Assembly: GCF_013385825.1 (NCBI RefSeq) | Contig: NZ_JACAPG010000027.1 | Span: 253 to 64,252 of the forward strand | Origin: Pseudomonas reactans | GTDB taxonomy: Bacteria; Pseudomonadota; Gammaproteobacteria; Pseudomonadales; Pseudomonadaceae | Direction of reading: 5' to 3' | DNA length: 64,000 nucleotides | Shown here: positions 50,752-59,491 of the stretch, piece by piece | Layout: every line of letters begins with the position of its first letter | How positions within the stretch are numbered: position 1 is the first letter of the stretch | The notes under the pieces: generated by a model | The model's input: only the letters and a program-made list of their open reading frames with translations | What the model was told of the DNA's origin: nothing | Database searches by the model: none | Made by a program: the position numbers and the translations under genes

Positions 50752-51708
50752 ATGAACCTCATTCAACGTATCGACACGCTGCTGCCGCAGACCCAATGCG
50801 GCAAATGCGGGCACCCAGGCTGTAAGCCTTACGCTGAGGGTATTGCTCAAGGCGAAGCGATCAACAAGTGCCCGCCCGGTGGACAGGAAACCATTGCAGG
50901 TCTTGCACAATTGTTGCGCGTGCCGGTGCTGGAACTGGATATCACCCGAGGGAAAGCGCCGGCCCAGATCGCCTACATCCGCGAAGCCGAGTGCATCGGG
51001 TGCACCAAGTGCATCCAGGCCTGCCCGGTGGATGCCATTGTCGGCGCAGCCAAGTTGATGCACACGGTCATCGTCGACGAGTGCACCGGTTGCGAACTCT
51101 GCGTCGCGCCCTGCCCCGTTGACTGCATTGAGATGCGCCCGACAGCTGCTGTGTTGCCAATTGTCGGCGGCCTGGCCACCAATGATCAGCAACGCCATGA
51201 GCGCAGCCTCAAGCGCGACCGGGCGAGACGGCGGTATGAGCAACGCAACGCGCGGCTGCAACGGGAGGACGCGCAAAAAATTGCTGAACGTCTGGCTCGG
51301 GCCAAACGCTCAGTGCCGGTTTTACCTGTGCAAGCCGATACAGCACAGGACGCCGCGATCAAGAAAGCCAAGATCACGGTCGCCATGAGTCGCGCCCAAC
51401 TGCATAAATCCTTGAAGGCCTTCGGTCACCCGCCAACTTTTGAACAGCAGTCACAGTTGATCGTCTTGCAGCAGCAGTTCGAAGCGGCAGAACAAGCTCT
51501 GACGACGCTGGAGTTGGGCACCGCGCCGAAGGCAATGGCTAAAACCGGTAATACTGCCGACCTGAAACGCGCCAAAATCCAGCTGGCGATGCGCCGCGCA
51601 GCGTTGAAGAAAGCCCAGGACTTGAACGCCAACCCGCAGCAACTGGCCGAGGCGCAGCACAACCTCGACGAGGCGCAGCGCCAAGTGGATGCCCATGGCA
51701 ACACCTGA
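50752..51708 (+). CDS. rnfB: Orphan RnfB/RsxB-like ferredoxin without membrane anchor
   Basis: This 318 aa protein matches RnfB in its N-terminal Fe-S motif (QCGKCGHPGCKPYAEGI, C16/C19/C24/C40) and two [4Fe-4S] ferredoxin motifs (CIGCTKCIQACP and CTGCELCVAPCP). It begins where the soluble part of RnfB begins, so the usual N-terminal membrane helix is missing. A basic, helical C-terminal extension (about 160-318) contains two similar KI(T/Q)xAMxRAxLxK units near 200 and 265. No other rnf subunit is present; it precedes nth, as the full rnf cluster does in P. aeruginosa. Confidence 0.85.
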   Translation: MNLIQRIDTLLPQTQCGKCGHPGCKPYAEGIAQGEAINKCPPGGQETIAGLAQLLRVPVLELDITRGKAPAQIAYIREAECIGCTKCIQACPVDAIVGAAKLMHTVIVDECTGCELCVAPCPVDCIEMRPTAAVLPIVGGLATNDQQRHERSLKRDRARRRYEQRNARLQREDAQKIAERLARAKRSVPVLPVQADTAQDAAIKKAKITVAMSRAQLHKSLKAFGHPPTFEQQSQLIVLQQQFEAAEQALTTLELGTAPKAMAKTGNTADLKRAKIQLAMRRAALKKAQDLNANPQQLAEAQHNLDEAQRQVDAHGNT

Positions 51709-51765
51709 TTCGCAAAACCTGTATTGCTACAATCCCGCCGACCGACTGCCAGGGAAACCCACCCC

Positions 51766-52404
51766 ATGAACGCCGCAAAACGCCTGGAAATTTTCCGCAG
51801 GCTCCACGAAGACAATCCAGAACCCAAAACCGAACTGGCCTACACCACGCCGTTCGAGTTGCTGATTGCAGTGATCTTGTCGGCCCAATCCACCGACGTC
51901 GGCGTGAACAAGGCTACGGCCAAGCTGTACCCCGTGGCGAATACGCCAGAGGCGATCTATGCCTTGGGTGTGGAGGGATTGTCGGAATACATCAAGACCA
52001 TCGGCCTGTACAACAGCAAGGCCAAGAACGTCATCGAAACCTGCCGCCTGTTGGTGGAACTGCACGGCAGTGAAGTGCCCCAAACCCGCGAAGCCTTGGA
52101 AGCGCTGCCAGGCGTCGGCCGAAAAACTGCCAACGTGGTGCTCAACACCGCGTTCCGGCAACTGACCATGGCTGTGGACACCCACATCTTCCGGGTCAGC
52201 AACCGAACCGGCATTGCCCGTGGCAAGAACGTAGTGGAGGTAGAAAAGCAGTTGATGAAGTTCGTGCCCAAGCCCTATCTGCTGGATTCCCACCACTGGT
52301 TGATCCTTCACGGACGCTACGTTTGCCAGGCCCGCAAGCCACGCTGCGGCAGCTGTCGCATCGAAGACCTGTGCGAATATAAGGACAAGACGTCCGACGA
52401 TTGA
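51766..52404 (+). CDS. nth: Endonuclease III Nth
   Basis: This 212 aa DNA glycosylase/AP lyase removes oxidised pyrimidines. It has the helix-hairpin-helix LPGVGRKTANVVL, the catalytic lysine in that motif, the aspartate in VDTHIFRVSNR, and the C-terminal [4Fe-4S] cysteines CQARKPRCGSCRIEDLC. The family N-terminus and the AGGGAA site support the ATG at 51766 over the earlier frame opening. Confidence 0.96.
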   Translation: MNAAKRLEIFRRLHEDNPEPKTELAYTTPFELLIAVILSAQSTDVGVNKATAKLYPVANTPEAIYALGVEGLSEYIKTIGLYNSKAKNVIETCRLLVELHGSEVPQTREALEALPGVGRKTANVVLNTAFRQLTMAVDTHIFRVSNRTGIARGKNVVEVEKQLMKFVPKPYLLDSHHWLILHGRYVCQARKPRCGSCRIEDLCEYKDKTSDD

Positions 52405-52511
52405 CGGATCATTGCTTTTCTCGATCAATCGATTGAAAAAATCTTTTTTACCGGATCATGGATTATCGTTATAAGGAGCGCCAACGGCAGTCTTAGCCCG
52501 GAGTGAACCTT

Positions 52512-52694
52512 ATGAGCACTGGCAAAGAGCAACTGGAAGTGGAAGACGACCTCGTTGAGTCGGACGACGATGGGGCAGAGACACCTGTAGCAGAGGTCGC
52601 CAAGACCAATTTGAGCAAACGCCGCACTATCGACAATCTTCTGGAAGAGCGACGCTTGCAAAAACAACTGGCCGATTACGACTTCGATCTCTGA
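52512..52694 (+). CDS. Small PA3496-family protein
   Basis: This 60 aa acidic protein starts MSTGKEQLEVEDDLVESDDD and ends in a conserved basic/helical tail (KRRTIDNLLEERRLQKQLADYDFDL region). Its location just after nth matches PA3496, for which the family is named in annotation as putative envelope integrity protein; the function is unproven. GGAG precedes the ATG; the frame opens at a GTG 9 bp earlier. Confidence 0.78.
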   Translation: MSTGKEQLEVEDDLVESDDDGAETPVAEVAKTNLSKRRTIDNLLEERRLQKQLADYDFDL

Positions 52695-52712
52695 TCGAGC
52701 GATCGACAGCCG

Positions 52713-52738
52713 GAAGCCTCCTTCACGGAGGCTTTTTT
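52713..52738 (+). terminator. Rho-independent terminator
   Basis: AAGCCTCC pairs with GGAGGCTT around TTCAC with a T-run, 19 bp after the small gene's stop. Confidence 0.9.
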
Positions 52739-52778
52739 CTGCCGGGCAACCGGGCTGTCCGCTGTGCTACGTCCTCTT

Positions 52779-53411
52779 CTATACCAAACCGTTACGCTGG
52801 GCCAGTTCGATCAGGTCCACCAGCGAGCGCGCATTTAGTTTGAGCAGCAAACGCGTCTTGTAGGTGCTGACGGTCTTGTTGCTGAGGAACATGCCGTCGG
52901 CAATCTCCTTGTTGGTTCTGCCTCGCGCCAACTGCTGCAACACCATCATTTCCCGCCCGGACAGGCGCTCGACCATATCGGCCTCGCTGGCATTGCCCAT
53001 GGTGGAGCGTACCGAATTGAGCGCCTGATTGGGAAAGTAGCTGTAGCCCGACAGGACCGCCTTGATGGCACTCAGCAATTCGGTGAGGTCCTGCTGCTTG
53101 CACACGTAGCCGGCGGCCCCAGCCTGCATGCAACGCATGGAAAAATGACCAGGGGCCTGAGACGTGAGAACCAGTACTTTGAATGGCACAGCCTGCTTGG
53201 TAGAAGACAACCGGCAAATAACTTCCAGGCCATCAAGTTTGGGAATTCCAATGTCCAGTATGACAATGTCCGGCATATGCTCCCGTGCAAGTTGCAATGC
53301 ATCGACACCGTTATCGGTCTCGGCAACGACCTCATAACCATGACGCTCCATTAGCATACGCACAGCAAGACGAATGACGGGATGATCATCCACGATCAGC
53401 ACTTTATTCAT
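52779..53411 (-). CDS. BvgA/EvgA-type response regulator (orphan)
   Basis: This 210 aa regulator has a receiver domain (VDDHPVIRLAVRMLMERHG, phospho-acceptor in ILDIGIPKLDGLEV, conserved lysine in YVCKQQDL) and a LuxR-type helix-turn-helix (IADGMFLSNKTVSTYKTRLL). The text is strikingly similar to my memory of Bordetella BvgA and of E. coli EvgA. No sensor kinase lies next to it. The frame opens with TTG at 53423, but the ATG at 53411 begins MNKVLIVDD, as the family does. The upstream gap has repeated CYTACA motifs that could be its targets. Confidence 0.88.
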   Translation of the reverse strand: MNKVLIVDDHPVIRLAVRMLMERHGYEVVAETDNGVDALQLAREHMPDIVILDIGIPKLDGLEVICRLSSTKQAVPFKVLVLTSQAPGHFSMRCMQAGAAGYVCKQQDLTELLSAIKAVLSGYSYFPNQALNSVRSTMGNASEADMVERLSGREMMVLQQLARGRTNKEIADGMFLSNKTVSTYKTRLLLKLNARSLVDLIELAQRNGLV

Positions 53412-53423
53412 GAGAAAGTCCAA

Positions 53424-53981
53424 TTTCGCTGTTCGAATTATTTAGAGCAAGCACAATAGCCTAGTCGTTTCCTAGTTGGCATAGCGCTCCCCCCCAAGCA
53501 ACAGCAAGCAGAGACCCACCCCACAGCGATAAAGGAATTTCCCTACAAAAAAACGCCATCTCTGAGGCATCTGATTTTATGGAGCCTTTCAGACCTTTCC
53601 GGGAACTTACATACTTTGAGTGAAATATCCCTGACTTATAGGGGCTTGGGTAAACGTGCCGCACATGACTATCAGGAAATGCCCCTTGCCTCTCGCCTGT
53701 TGCAGGGGAAAACGGCCAGAACAATCCGTCTGCTTTGGTTCCATTCAACATATTCACTTACATCCTTAATTCCTACAGACCATTCGGCATTTTGTATCTT
53801 CGCCACACTTACATGAGTGAATTATCTGTAAGACTAGTTCCTACAAAGATGTAAAAAAATCATTCCCCCTACAAACTTTCAACAACAATTCATTAAAATC
53901 CCATCTCTGATAACGATTTTGAGGAAAAATCAACAGACGTTTAATCGTTATAAACATGAGCGTCTCTACAAAATCACAGGC
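53424..53981. promoter_or_regulatory. AT-rich intergenic region with CYTACA motif array
   Basis: No gene is supported in this 558-bp gap. It is much richer in A/T than its surroundings and contains repeated CCTACA/CTTACA motifs on the plus strand (near 53542, 53606, 53757, 53772, 53808, 53840, 53868) and inverted copies (TGTAAG at 53827, TGTAAA at 53850). Three of them form an alternating run at 53827-53856: TGTAAGA, TTCCTACA, TGTAAAA. An exact TTTCCTA lies at 53468. These resemble EvgA (TTCYTACA) and BvgA (TTTCCTA-like) half-sites. Confidence 0.5.
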
Positions 53982-53984
53982 AAA

Positions 53985-54016
53985 AAAAATGGCCCCTTGA
54001 ACAAGGGGCCATTCTT
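53985..54016 (-). terminator. Terminator after argG
   Basis: AATGGCCCCTTG pairs with AAGGGGCCATT around a short loop, with an A-run on the plus strand giving poly-T on the minus strand. It lies 17 bp past the argG stop. Confidence 0.9.
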
Positions 54017-54032
54017 CATACCGCGCTGAGGC

Positions 54033-55250
54033 TTAGAACAACGAGCGACCTTTGTTGGCCGCAATGCGCATGCGCAATGCGTTCAACTTGATAAAGCCCG
54101 CTGCGTCCGCCTGGTTGTAAGCACCGCCGTCTTCTTCGAAGGTGGCGATGTTGGCGTCGAACAGCGACTCATCGGATTTGCGACCGGTCACGATCACATT
54201 GCCTTTGTACAGCTTCAGGCGCACAACGCCGTTCACGTGGACCTGAGAAGCGTCGATCATCTGTTGCAGCATCAAACGCTCAGGGCTCCACCAGTAGCCG
54301 GTGTAGATCAGGCTGGCGTACTTGGGCATCAGCTCGTCTTTCAGGTGAGCCACTTCGCGGTCCAGGGTGATGGACTCGATGGCGCGGTGGGCGCGCAGCA
54401 TGATGGTGCCGCCCGGGGTTTCGTAGCAGCCACGGGACTTCATGCCCACGTAACGGTTCTCGACGATGTCGAGGCGGCCGATACCGTGTTCGCCACCGAT
54501 ACGATTCAGGGTCGCCAGTACGGTGGCCGGGGTCATCTCGACGCCGTCCAGCGCGACGATGTCACCGTTGCGGTAGGTCAGCTCCAGGTACTGCGGCTTG
54601 TCGGGCGCGTTCTCCGGGGAGACGGTCCATTTCCACATGTCTTCTTCGTGCTCGGTCCAGGTGTCTTCCAGCACGCCGCCTTCATAGGAGATGTGCAGCA
54701 GGTTGGCGTCCATCGAGTACGGGGACTTCTTCTTGCCGTGACGTTCGATCGGGATTGCGTGCTTCTCAGCGTAATCCATCAGCTTTTCACGGGACAGCAG
54801 GTCCCATTCACGCCAAGGGGCAATCACTTTCACGCCAGGCTTGAGGGCGTAGGCACCCAGTTCGAAACGCACCTGGTCGTTGCCCTTGCCGGTAGCGCCA
54901 TGGGAAATGGCGTCGGCGCCGGTTTCGTTGGCGATTTCGATCAGGCGTTTGGCGATCAGCGGACGTGCGATGGAGGTACCCAGCAGGTACTCGCCTTCGT
55001 AGACGGTGTTGGCGCGAAACATCGGGAAAACGAAATCGCGGACGAACTCTTCGCGCAGGTCGTCAATGTAGATCTCTTTCACGCCCATGGCTTGCGCCTT
55101 GGCACGTGCAGGTTCGACCTCTTCGCCCTGACCCAGGTCAGCGGTGAAGGTCACCACTTCACAGTTATAAGTATCCTGCAGCCACTTGAGGATCACCGAA
55201 GTGTCCAGGCCGCCGGAATACGCGAGAACGACCTTGTTTACGTCGGCCAT
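54033..55250 (-). CDS. argG: Argininosuccinate synthase ArgG
   Basis: This 405 aa enzyme joins citrulline and aspartate with ATP in arginine biosynthesis. The ATP-binding motif AYSGGLDTS is at the N-terminus, and the family segments SHGATGKGNDQVRFE and VENRYVGMKSRGCYETPGG are present. It works with ArgF, encoded 8 kb away. motY follows upstream in the same orientation, as in P. aeruginosa. Confidence 0.97.
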   Translation of the reverse strand: MADVNKVVLAYSGGLDTSVILKWLQDTYNCEVVTFTADLGQGEEVEPARAKAQAMGVKEIYIDDLREEFVRDFVFPMFRANTVYEGEYLLGTSIARPLIAKRLIEIANETGADAISHGATGKGNDQVRFELGAYALKPGVKVIAPWREWDLLSREKLMDYAEKHAIPIERHGKKKSPYSMDANLLHISYEGGVLEDTWTEHEEDMWKWTVSPENAPDKPQYLELTYRNGDIVALDGVEMTPATVLATLNRIGGEHGIGRLDIVENRYVGMKSRGCYETPGGTIMLRAHRAIESITLDREVAHLKDELMPKYASLIYTGYWWSPERLMLQQMIDASQVHVNGVVRLKLYKGNVIVTGRKSDESLFDANIATFEEDGGAYNQADAAGFIKLNALRMRIAANKGRSLF

Positions 55251-55379
55251 GCCATCACTCCACGGGGTTGTACGGAAAGGCGTCGATTCTACCGACCAAA
55301 ACCGTGAATTTACAGAGGCGCGACAGCAAATGAAGATAAAGCGACAGATTATGTCGAACGGGCGACCGATGGTCGCACC

Positions 55380-56288
55380 TTAGGACGTGTGTGCGGGGTT
55401 GCTTGGCCCGGTGGCCTGAGGCGCCGGTTTCTCGGGGGCAGCCACGCGTTCAAGCTGGATATTCACGCGGCGGTTGCGGGCCCGGTTGGCCGCATTGGTG
55501 TTGGGCGCCAGTGGGTAGCTTTCGCCGTGGAAACGCAGGGTGATCTGCGATTCCGGGATCCCGTTGGCCTTGAAGTAGTCCATGACCGCCAAGCCGCGAC
55601 GGCGCGAGACGTCGCGATTGGTCAGGCGGTTGCCACTGTTGTCCGAGTGGCCATTCAACTCGATGTGGTTGACGGTGGGGTCGGCTTTCATAAACGCGAG
55701 AATCACGTCGAGTTTCTTCTTGGCGGCCGCGTCCAGTTCGATTCCGCCACCGGGGAAGCCGACTTCGGTCTGTTTGACCTGGTCATAATTCATCGGCAGC
55801 AGCTTGGCGGTGCACACTTGGTAATCGTTGTAGGCCTTGTTGAATTTGACCGGCAGCAGGCGGATTTCCGAATAGCCGCCTTCACGCCCATAGTGCCGCA
55901 CGGTCGGGCTGCGCCCTTCCAGCAAGCCATTGAACAGACGCCCCGCTTGGGCTTGGGAGCTATTGAACAATACATCGCCACTGCCAGCACGCACGGCACC
56001 GAGGTTGATATCACCTCGCCCCGGCTGCCACGGCGCTGCCGCGGCCAGCAACGTGGCCGAACCGGCTCCCAGCGAGCCGTTGTAGGCTTTCAGACGAAAT
56101 GTCGCCTGCTCGCCGGCCCGGCGCACGAACTCACCCGAACCGAAATCGGTGATCGGCTGGGTCAGGCGGCACTCGAACTGGTCGCCTTCCACCTTCCACT
56201 CAATATTCTCCAGGCGTGTCTGGAACGTGAGGGCCATCGCAGGCAGGCTGGCGAACACACTGAGCAGGGCTAGATATTGCTGGCGCAC
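55380..56288 (-). CDS. motY: Flagellar T-ring protein MotY (OmpA-like C-terminus)
   Basis: This 302 aa periplasmic protein has a Sec signal peptide (ending LPAMA), a MotY N-terminal domain, and a C-terminal OmpA-like peptidoglycan-binding domain (HIELNGHSDNSGNR, ANRARNRRVNIQLE). MotY anchors the stator at the flagellar motor. Gene order argG-motY-pyrC-rnt matches PA3525-PA3528. Two GTG starts are possible; the one at 56288 has GGAG 6 nt upstream and fits the PA3526 N-terminus (xRQxYLALLS). Confidence 0.9.
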   Translation of the reverse strand: MRQQYLALLSVFASLPAMALTFQTRLENIEWKVEGDQFECRLTQPITDFGSGEFVRRAGEQATFRLKAYNGSLGAGSATLLAAAAPWQPGRGDINLGAVRAGSGDVLFNSSQAQAGRLFNGLLEGRSPTVRHYGREGGYSEIRLLPVKFNKAYNDYQVCTAKLLPMNYDQVKQTEVGFPGGGIELDAAAKKKLDVILAFMKADPTVNHIELNGHSDNSGNRLTNRDVSRRRGLAVMDYFKANGIPESQITLRFHGESYPLAPNTNAANRARNRRVNIQLERVAAPEKPAPQATGPSNPAHTS

Positions 56289-56444
56289 GGGCGGCTCCAC
56301 TGGTTTCTACAACACTTCAAAGCGTCATACATCGATAAGGCATACCCAAGGCTATCGGTTGCATCCTGCAAAACTTGATAGCGAGTGCCTGATAGAGTCT
56401 TTTCCGGTAGCATTCCCACCAGATTGACCCGCCTGGAATCCCCA

Positions 56445-57491
56445 ATGTCCGACCGCCTGACCCTGCTGCGTCCCGACGACTGGCATATTCATCTTCGCGA
56501 TGGTGCTGCGTTACCCCACACCGTGGCCGATGTCGCGCGCACGTTTGGCCGCGCCATCATCATGCCTAACCTGGTACCTCCGGTGCGTAATGCCGAGCAA
56601 GCCGATGCCTATCGCCAGCGTATCCTCGCTGCACGACCGGCCGGCAGCCGCTTCGAACCGTTGATGGTGCTCTACCTCACCGACCGCACCCAACCCGAAG
56701 AGATTCGTGAGGCCAAGGCCAGCGGTTTTGTGCACGCCGCCAAGTTGTACCCGGCCGGCGCGACCACCAACTCCGATTCCGGCGTGACCAGTATCGACAA
56801 GATTCTGCCGGCCATCGAAGCCATGGCCGAAGTCGGCATGCCACTGTTGATCCACGGTGAAGTCACCCGTGGCGACGTGGACGTGTTCGACCGCGAGAAG
56901 ATCTTCATCGACGAACATATGCGCCGAGTGGTCGAGCTGTTCCCGACCCTCAAGGTGGTGTTCGAGCACATCACCACCGCCGATGCCGTGCAGTTCGTCA
57001 GCGAGGCCTCGGCCAACGTTGGCGCAACCATCACTGCGCATCACCTGCTGTACAACCGCAACCACATGCTGGTGGGCGGGATTCGGCCGCACTTCTATTG
57101 CCTGCCGATCCTCAAGCGCAACACCCACCAAGTGGCCTTGCTGGATGCGGCAACCAGCGGCAATCCGAAGTTCTTCCTCGGCACCGACTCCGCGCCGCAC
57201 GCCCAGCATGCTAAAGAAGCGGCGTGTGGCTGTGCCGGTTGCTACACAGCGTTTGCTGCCATCGAGCTGTACGCCGAAGCGTTCGAACAACGCAACGCCT
57301 TGGACAAGCTCGAAGGTTTCGCAAGCCTCAACGGCCCGCGTTTCTACGGCCTGCCGGCGAATACCGACCGCATCACCCTGGTCCGTGAAGACTGGACCGC
57401 CCCTGCCAGCCTGCCGTTTGGCGAGCTGACTGTTATCCCGCTGCGCGCCGGTGAAACACTGCGCTGGCGCCTGCTGGAGGAAAGCAAGTGA
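56445..57491 (+). CDS. pyrC: Dihydroorotase PyrC (class II)
   Basis: This 348 aa zinc amidohydrolase forms dihydroorotate in pyrimidine synthesis. Metal ligands are visible in DWHIHLRDG, the carboxylated lysine in AAKLYPAGAT, LIHGEV, VFEHITT and GTDSAPH. The ATG at 56445, preceded by GGAAT, gives the usual length. Its stop overlaps the GTG start of rnt. Confidence 0.96.
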   Translation: MSDRLTLLRPDDWHIHLRDGAALPHTVADVARTFGRAIIMPNLVPPVRNAEQADAYRQRILAARPAGSRFEPLMVLYLTDRTQPEEIREAKASGFVHAAKLYPAGATTNSDSGVTSIDKILPAIEAMAEVGMPLLIHGEVTRGDVDVFDREKIFIDEHMRRVVELFPTLKVVFEHITTADAVQFVSEASANVGATITAHHLLYNRNHMLVGGIRPHFYCLPILKRNTHQVALLDAATSGNPKFFLGTDSAPHAQHAKEAACGCAGCYTAFAAIELYAEAFEQRNALDKLEGFASLNGPRFYGLPANTDRITLVREDWTAPASLPFGELTVIPLRAGETLRWRLLEESK

Positions 57492-58159
57492 GTGAAGACC
57501 ATTACGACGACGAACACGAGCACAGTGGTGGCGGTTCGCGTCACCCGATGGCCGAGCGGTTTCGCGGCTATCTGCCGGTAGTCATCGACGTAGAAACCGG
57601 TGGTTTCAATTGCGCCACCGACGCATTGCTGGAAATCGCCGCAACGACTATTGGCATGGACGAGCAGGGTTTTGTGTTCCCGGAACACACCCACTTCTTC
57701 CGCGTCGAGCCGTTTGAAGGTGCCAACATCGAAGCGGCGGCCTTGGAATTTACGGGGATCAAGCTCGATCACCCACTGCGCATGGCGGTGAGTGAAGAAG
57801 CGGCGTTGACCGATATTTTCCGTGGCGTGCGCAAGGCGTTGAAGGCCAATGGCTGCAAACGCGCGATCCTGGTCGGCCACAACAGCAGCTTCGACCTGGG
57901 CTTCCTGAACGCCGCCGTGGCGCGGCTGGATATGAAACGCAACCCGTTCCACCCGTTCTCCAGCTTCGACACGGCGACCCTCGCCGGCCTGGCCTACGGC
58001 CAGACCGTGTTGGCGAAAGCCTGCCAGGCAGCCGGTATCGACTTTGACGGGCGTGAGGCCCACTCGGCTCGCTACGACACCGAGAAGACCGCCGAGCTGT
58101 TCTGCGGCATCGTCAACCGCTGGAAAGACATGGGCGGCTGGGAAGACTTCAACGATTGA
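57488..58159 (+). CDS. rnt: Ribonuclease T
   Basis: This 223 aa DEDD-family 3'-5' exoribonuclease trims tRNA and other stable RNA ends. Exonuclease motifs are VIDVETGGF (first acidic pair), GHNSSFDLGFL, and the C-terminal HSARYDTEKTA. It starts with GTG overlapping the pyrC stop (GTGA), so the two are translationally coupled. The histidine/acid-rich start (DDEHEHSGGG) is typical in Pseudomonas. Confidence 0.95.
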   Translation: MSEDHYDDEHEHSGGGSRHPMAERFRGYLPVVIDVETGGFNCATDALLEIAATTIGMDEQGFVFPEHTHFFRVEPFEGANIEAAALEFTGIKLDHPLRMAVSEEAALTDIFRGVRKALKANGCKRAILVGHNSSFDLGFLNAAVARLDMKRNPFHPFSSFDTATLAGLAYGQTVLAKACQAAGIDFDGREAHSARYDTEKTAELFCGIVNRWKDMGGWEDFND

Positions 58160-58176
58160 GGTGATATCCCGCCCAT

Positions 58177-58208
58177 AAAAAAACCGGCCTTCTCAGGCCG
58201 GTTTTTTT
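58177..58208. terminator. Bidirectional terminator between rnt and prx
   Basis: AAAAAAACCGGCCT pairs perfectly with AGGCCGGTTTTTTT around TCTC. It ends rnt (+) and the peroxiredoxin gene (-). Confidence 0.95.
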
Positions 58209-58224
58209 GTACCTCGAACCAGGC

Positions 58225-58827
58225 TTACAACTTGCCAGCGTTCTCGGTCAGGTATGCCGCAACGCCTTCTGGCGAAGCGTTCATGCCTTTGTCGCCTTTT
58301 TTCCAGTTGGCAGGGCAAACTTCGCCGTGCTCTTCGTGGAATTGCAGGGCGTCGACCAGGCGGATCAGCTCTTCCATGTTACGGCCCAGTGGCAGGTCGT
58401 TGATGATCTGGGAGCGGACAACGCCCTTGTCATCGATCAGGAACGCGCCACGGAAGGCCACGCCGCCTTCAGACTCAACGTCGTAGGCCTTGGCGATGTC
58501 GTGCTTCATGTCGGCAGCCATGGTGTATTTGACTTTGCCGATGCCGCCATCATTGATGGCGGTGTTGCGCCAGGCGTTGTGGGTGAAATGGGAGTCGATG
58601 GAGACGGCTACCACTTCAACGTTGCGCGCCTTGAAATCGTCCATGCGGTGATCCAGAGCGATCAGCTCCGAAGGGCAGACGAAGGTGAAGTCCAGCGGGT
58701 AGAAGAACACCAGGCCGTATTTGCCTTTGATGGCTTCAGACAGTTTGAAGCTGTCTACGATTTCGCCATTGCCGAGGACGGCTGGGACGTCGAAATCCGG
58801 GGCTTGTTTGCCGACGAGTACGCTCAT
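58225..58827 (-). CDS. Typical 2-Cys peroxiredoxin (AhpC/TsaA-type)
   Basis: This 200 aa thiol peroxidase has the peroxidatic cysteine in DFTFVCPSE and the resolving cysteine in GEVCPANW. It corresponds by order to PA3529. It reduces peroxides and probably protects the iron-handling genes' products next door. GGAG lies 8 nt before the ATG at 58827; the frame opening further upstream is not used. It is divergent from bfd. Confidence 0.93.
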   Translation of the reverse strand: MSVLVGKQAPDFDVPAVLGNGEIVDSFKLSEAIKGKYGLVFFYPLDFTFVCPSELIALDHRMDDFKARNVEVVAVSIDSHFTHNAWRNTAINDGGIGKVKYTMAADMKHDIAKAYDVESEGGVAFRGAFLIDDKGVVRSQIINDLPLGRNMEELIRLVDALQFHEEHGEVCPANWKKGDKGMNASPEGVAAYLTENAGKL

Positions 58828-59002
58828 TGGGTATCTCCTGATGTGAGGGTGACGATTGAAGTAAAAGGACCGGCCCCGAGTCTGCCGCATTCAAGCGACA
58901 GCCCTGTGACGCAGTCACGCTTCGTGAAGACCGACCATCATACACTGAAAAAACCGTTCGTCAGTGCGGGCGCGGTGCCAGCAAATACCCTACGAATCTA
59001 CT

Positions 59003-59031
59003 TTGACAATCATTCTCGTTAACATTAAGAT
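59003..59031 (+). promoter_or_regulatory. bfd promoter with putative Fur box
   Basis: TTGACA (59003-59008) and TAAGAT (59026-59031) are spaced 17 nt, a near-consensus sigma-70 promoter. The spacer GACAATCATTCTCGTTAAC (59005-59023) resembles a Fur box, so iron-dependent repression of bfd is likely. It lies 40 bp before the bfd start. Confidence 0.75.
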
Positions 59032-59071
59032 CCATCGCACTTAAGCCTTAAACCCGCGACGGTTCTCCCTT

Positions 59072-59290
59072 ATGTATGTGTGCCTCTGTACTGGCGTCAC
59101 CGACGGACAAATCCGCGAAGCAATCTATGAAGGTTGCTGCAGCTACAAGGAAGTGCGTGAAACCACCGGCGTTGCCAGCCAGTGCGGTAAATGTGCTTGC
59201 CTCGCCAAGCAAGTGGTACGGGAAACCCTGACGCAGCTGCAGACAGCCCAGGCCGCGCTTCCCTATTCAGCAGAATTTACACACGCCTGA
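59072..59290 (+). CDS. bfd: Bacterioferritin-associated ferredoxin Bfd
   Basis: This 72 aa [2Fe-2S] protein has the cluster cysteines C4, C6, C38 and C41 (YVCLCTG and SQCGKCAC). It delivers electrons to bacterioferritin heme to release stored iron. It lies next to the bacterioferritin gene and under a promoter with a Fur-like box, consistent with expression in low iron. Confidence 0.95.
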   Translation: MYVCLCTGVTDGQIREAIYEGCCSYKEVRETTGVASQCGKCACLAKQVVRETLTQLQTAQAALPYSAEFTHA

Positions 59291-59307
59291 TTGGGCGTGT
59301 TTTAAAG

Positions 59308-59333
59308 AACCGGACTTAGTGTCCGGTTTTTTT
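59308..59333 (+). terminator. Terminator after bfd
   Basis: AACCGGAC pairs with GTCCGGTT around TTAGT with a long T-run, 18 bp after the bfd stop. It separates bfd and bfr into two units. Confidence 0.93.
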
Positions 59334-59491
59334 ATGCCCACAATTCAATTAGTTAGCGCCAAGACGCGGAACACAAACATTCTTATTCCGATTAATTTTC
59401 ATTTATTATTCAATAACTTAGGTTTGACACTAAGGATTTCGCCGCTCAAACTCCGCCTTATACACAGCTATTACAGGGCAGGACCCCAGTC

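Noticed and set aside
53461..53757. 98-codon minus-strand ORF upstream of the BvgA-like regulator
   Set aside because: It opens without a convincing ribosome site in an AT-rich gap and has no coding-like composition or known family.
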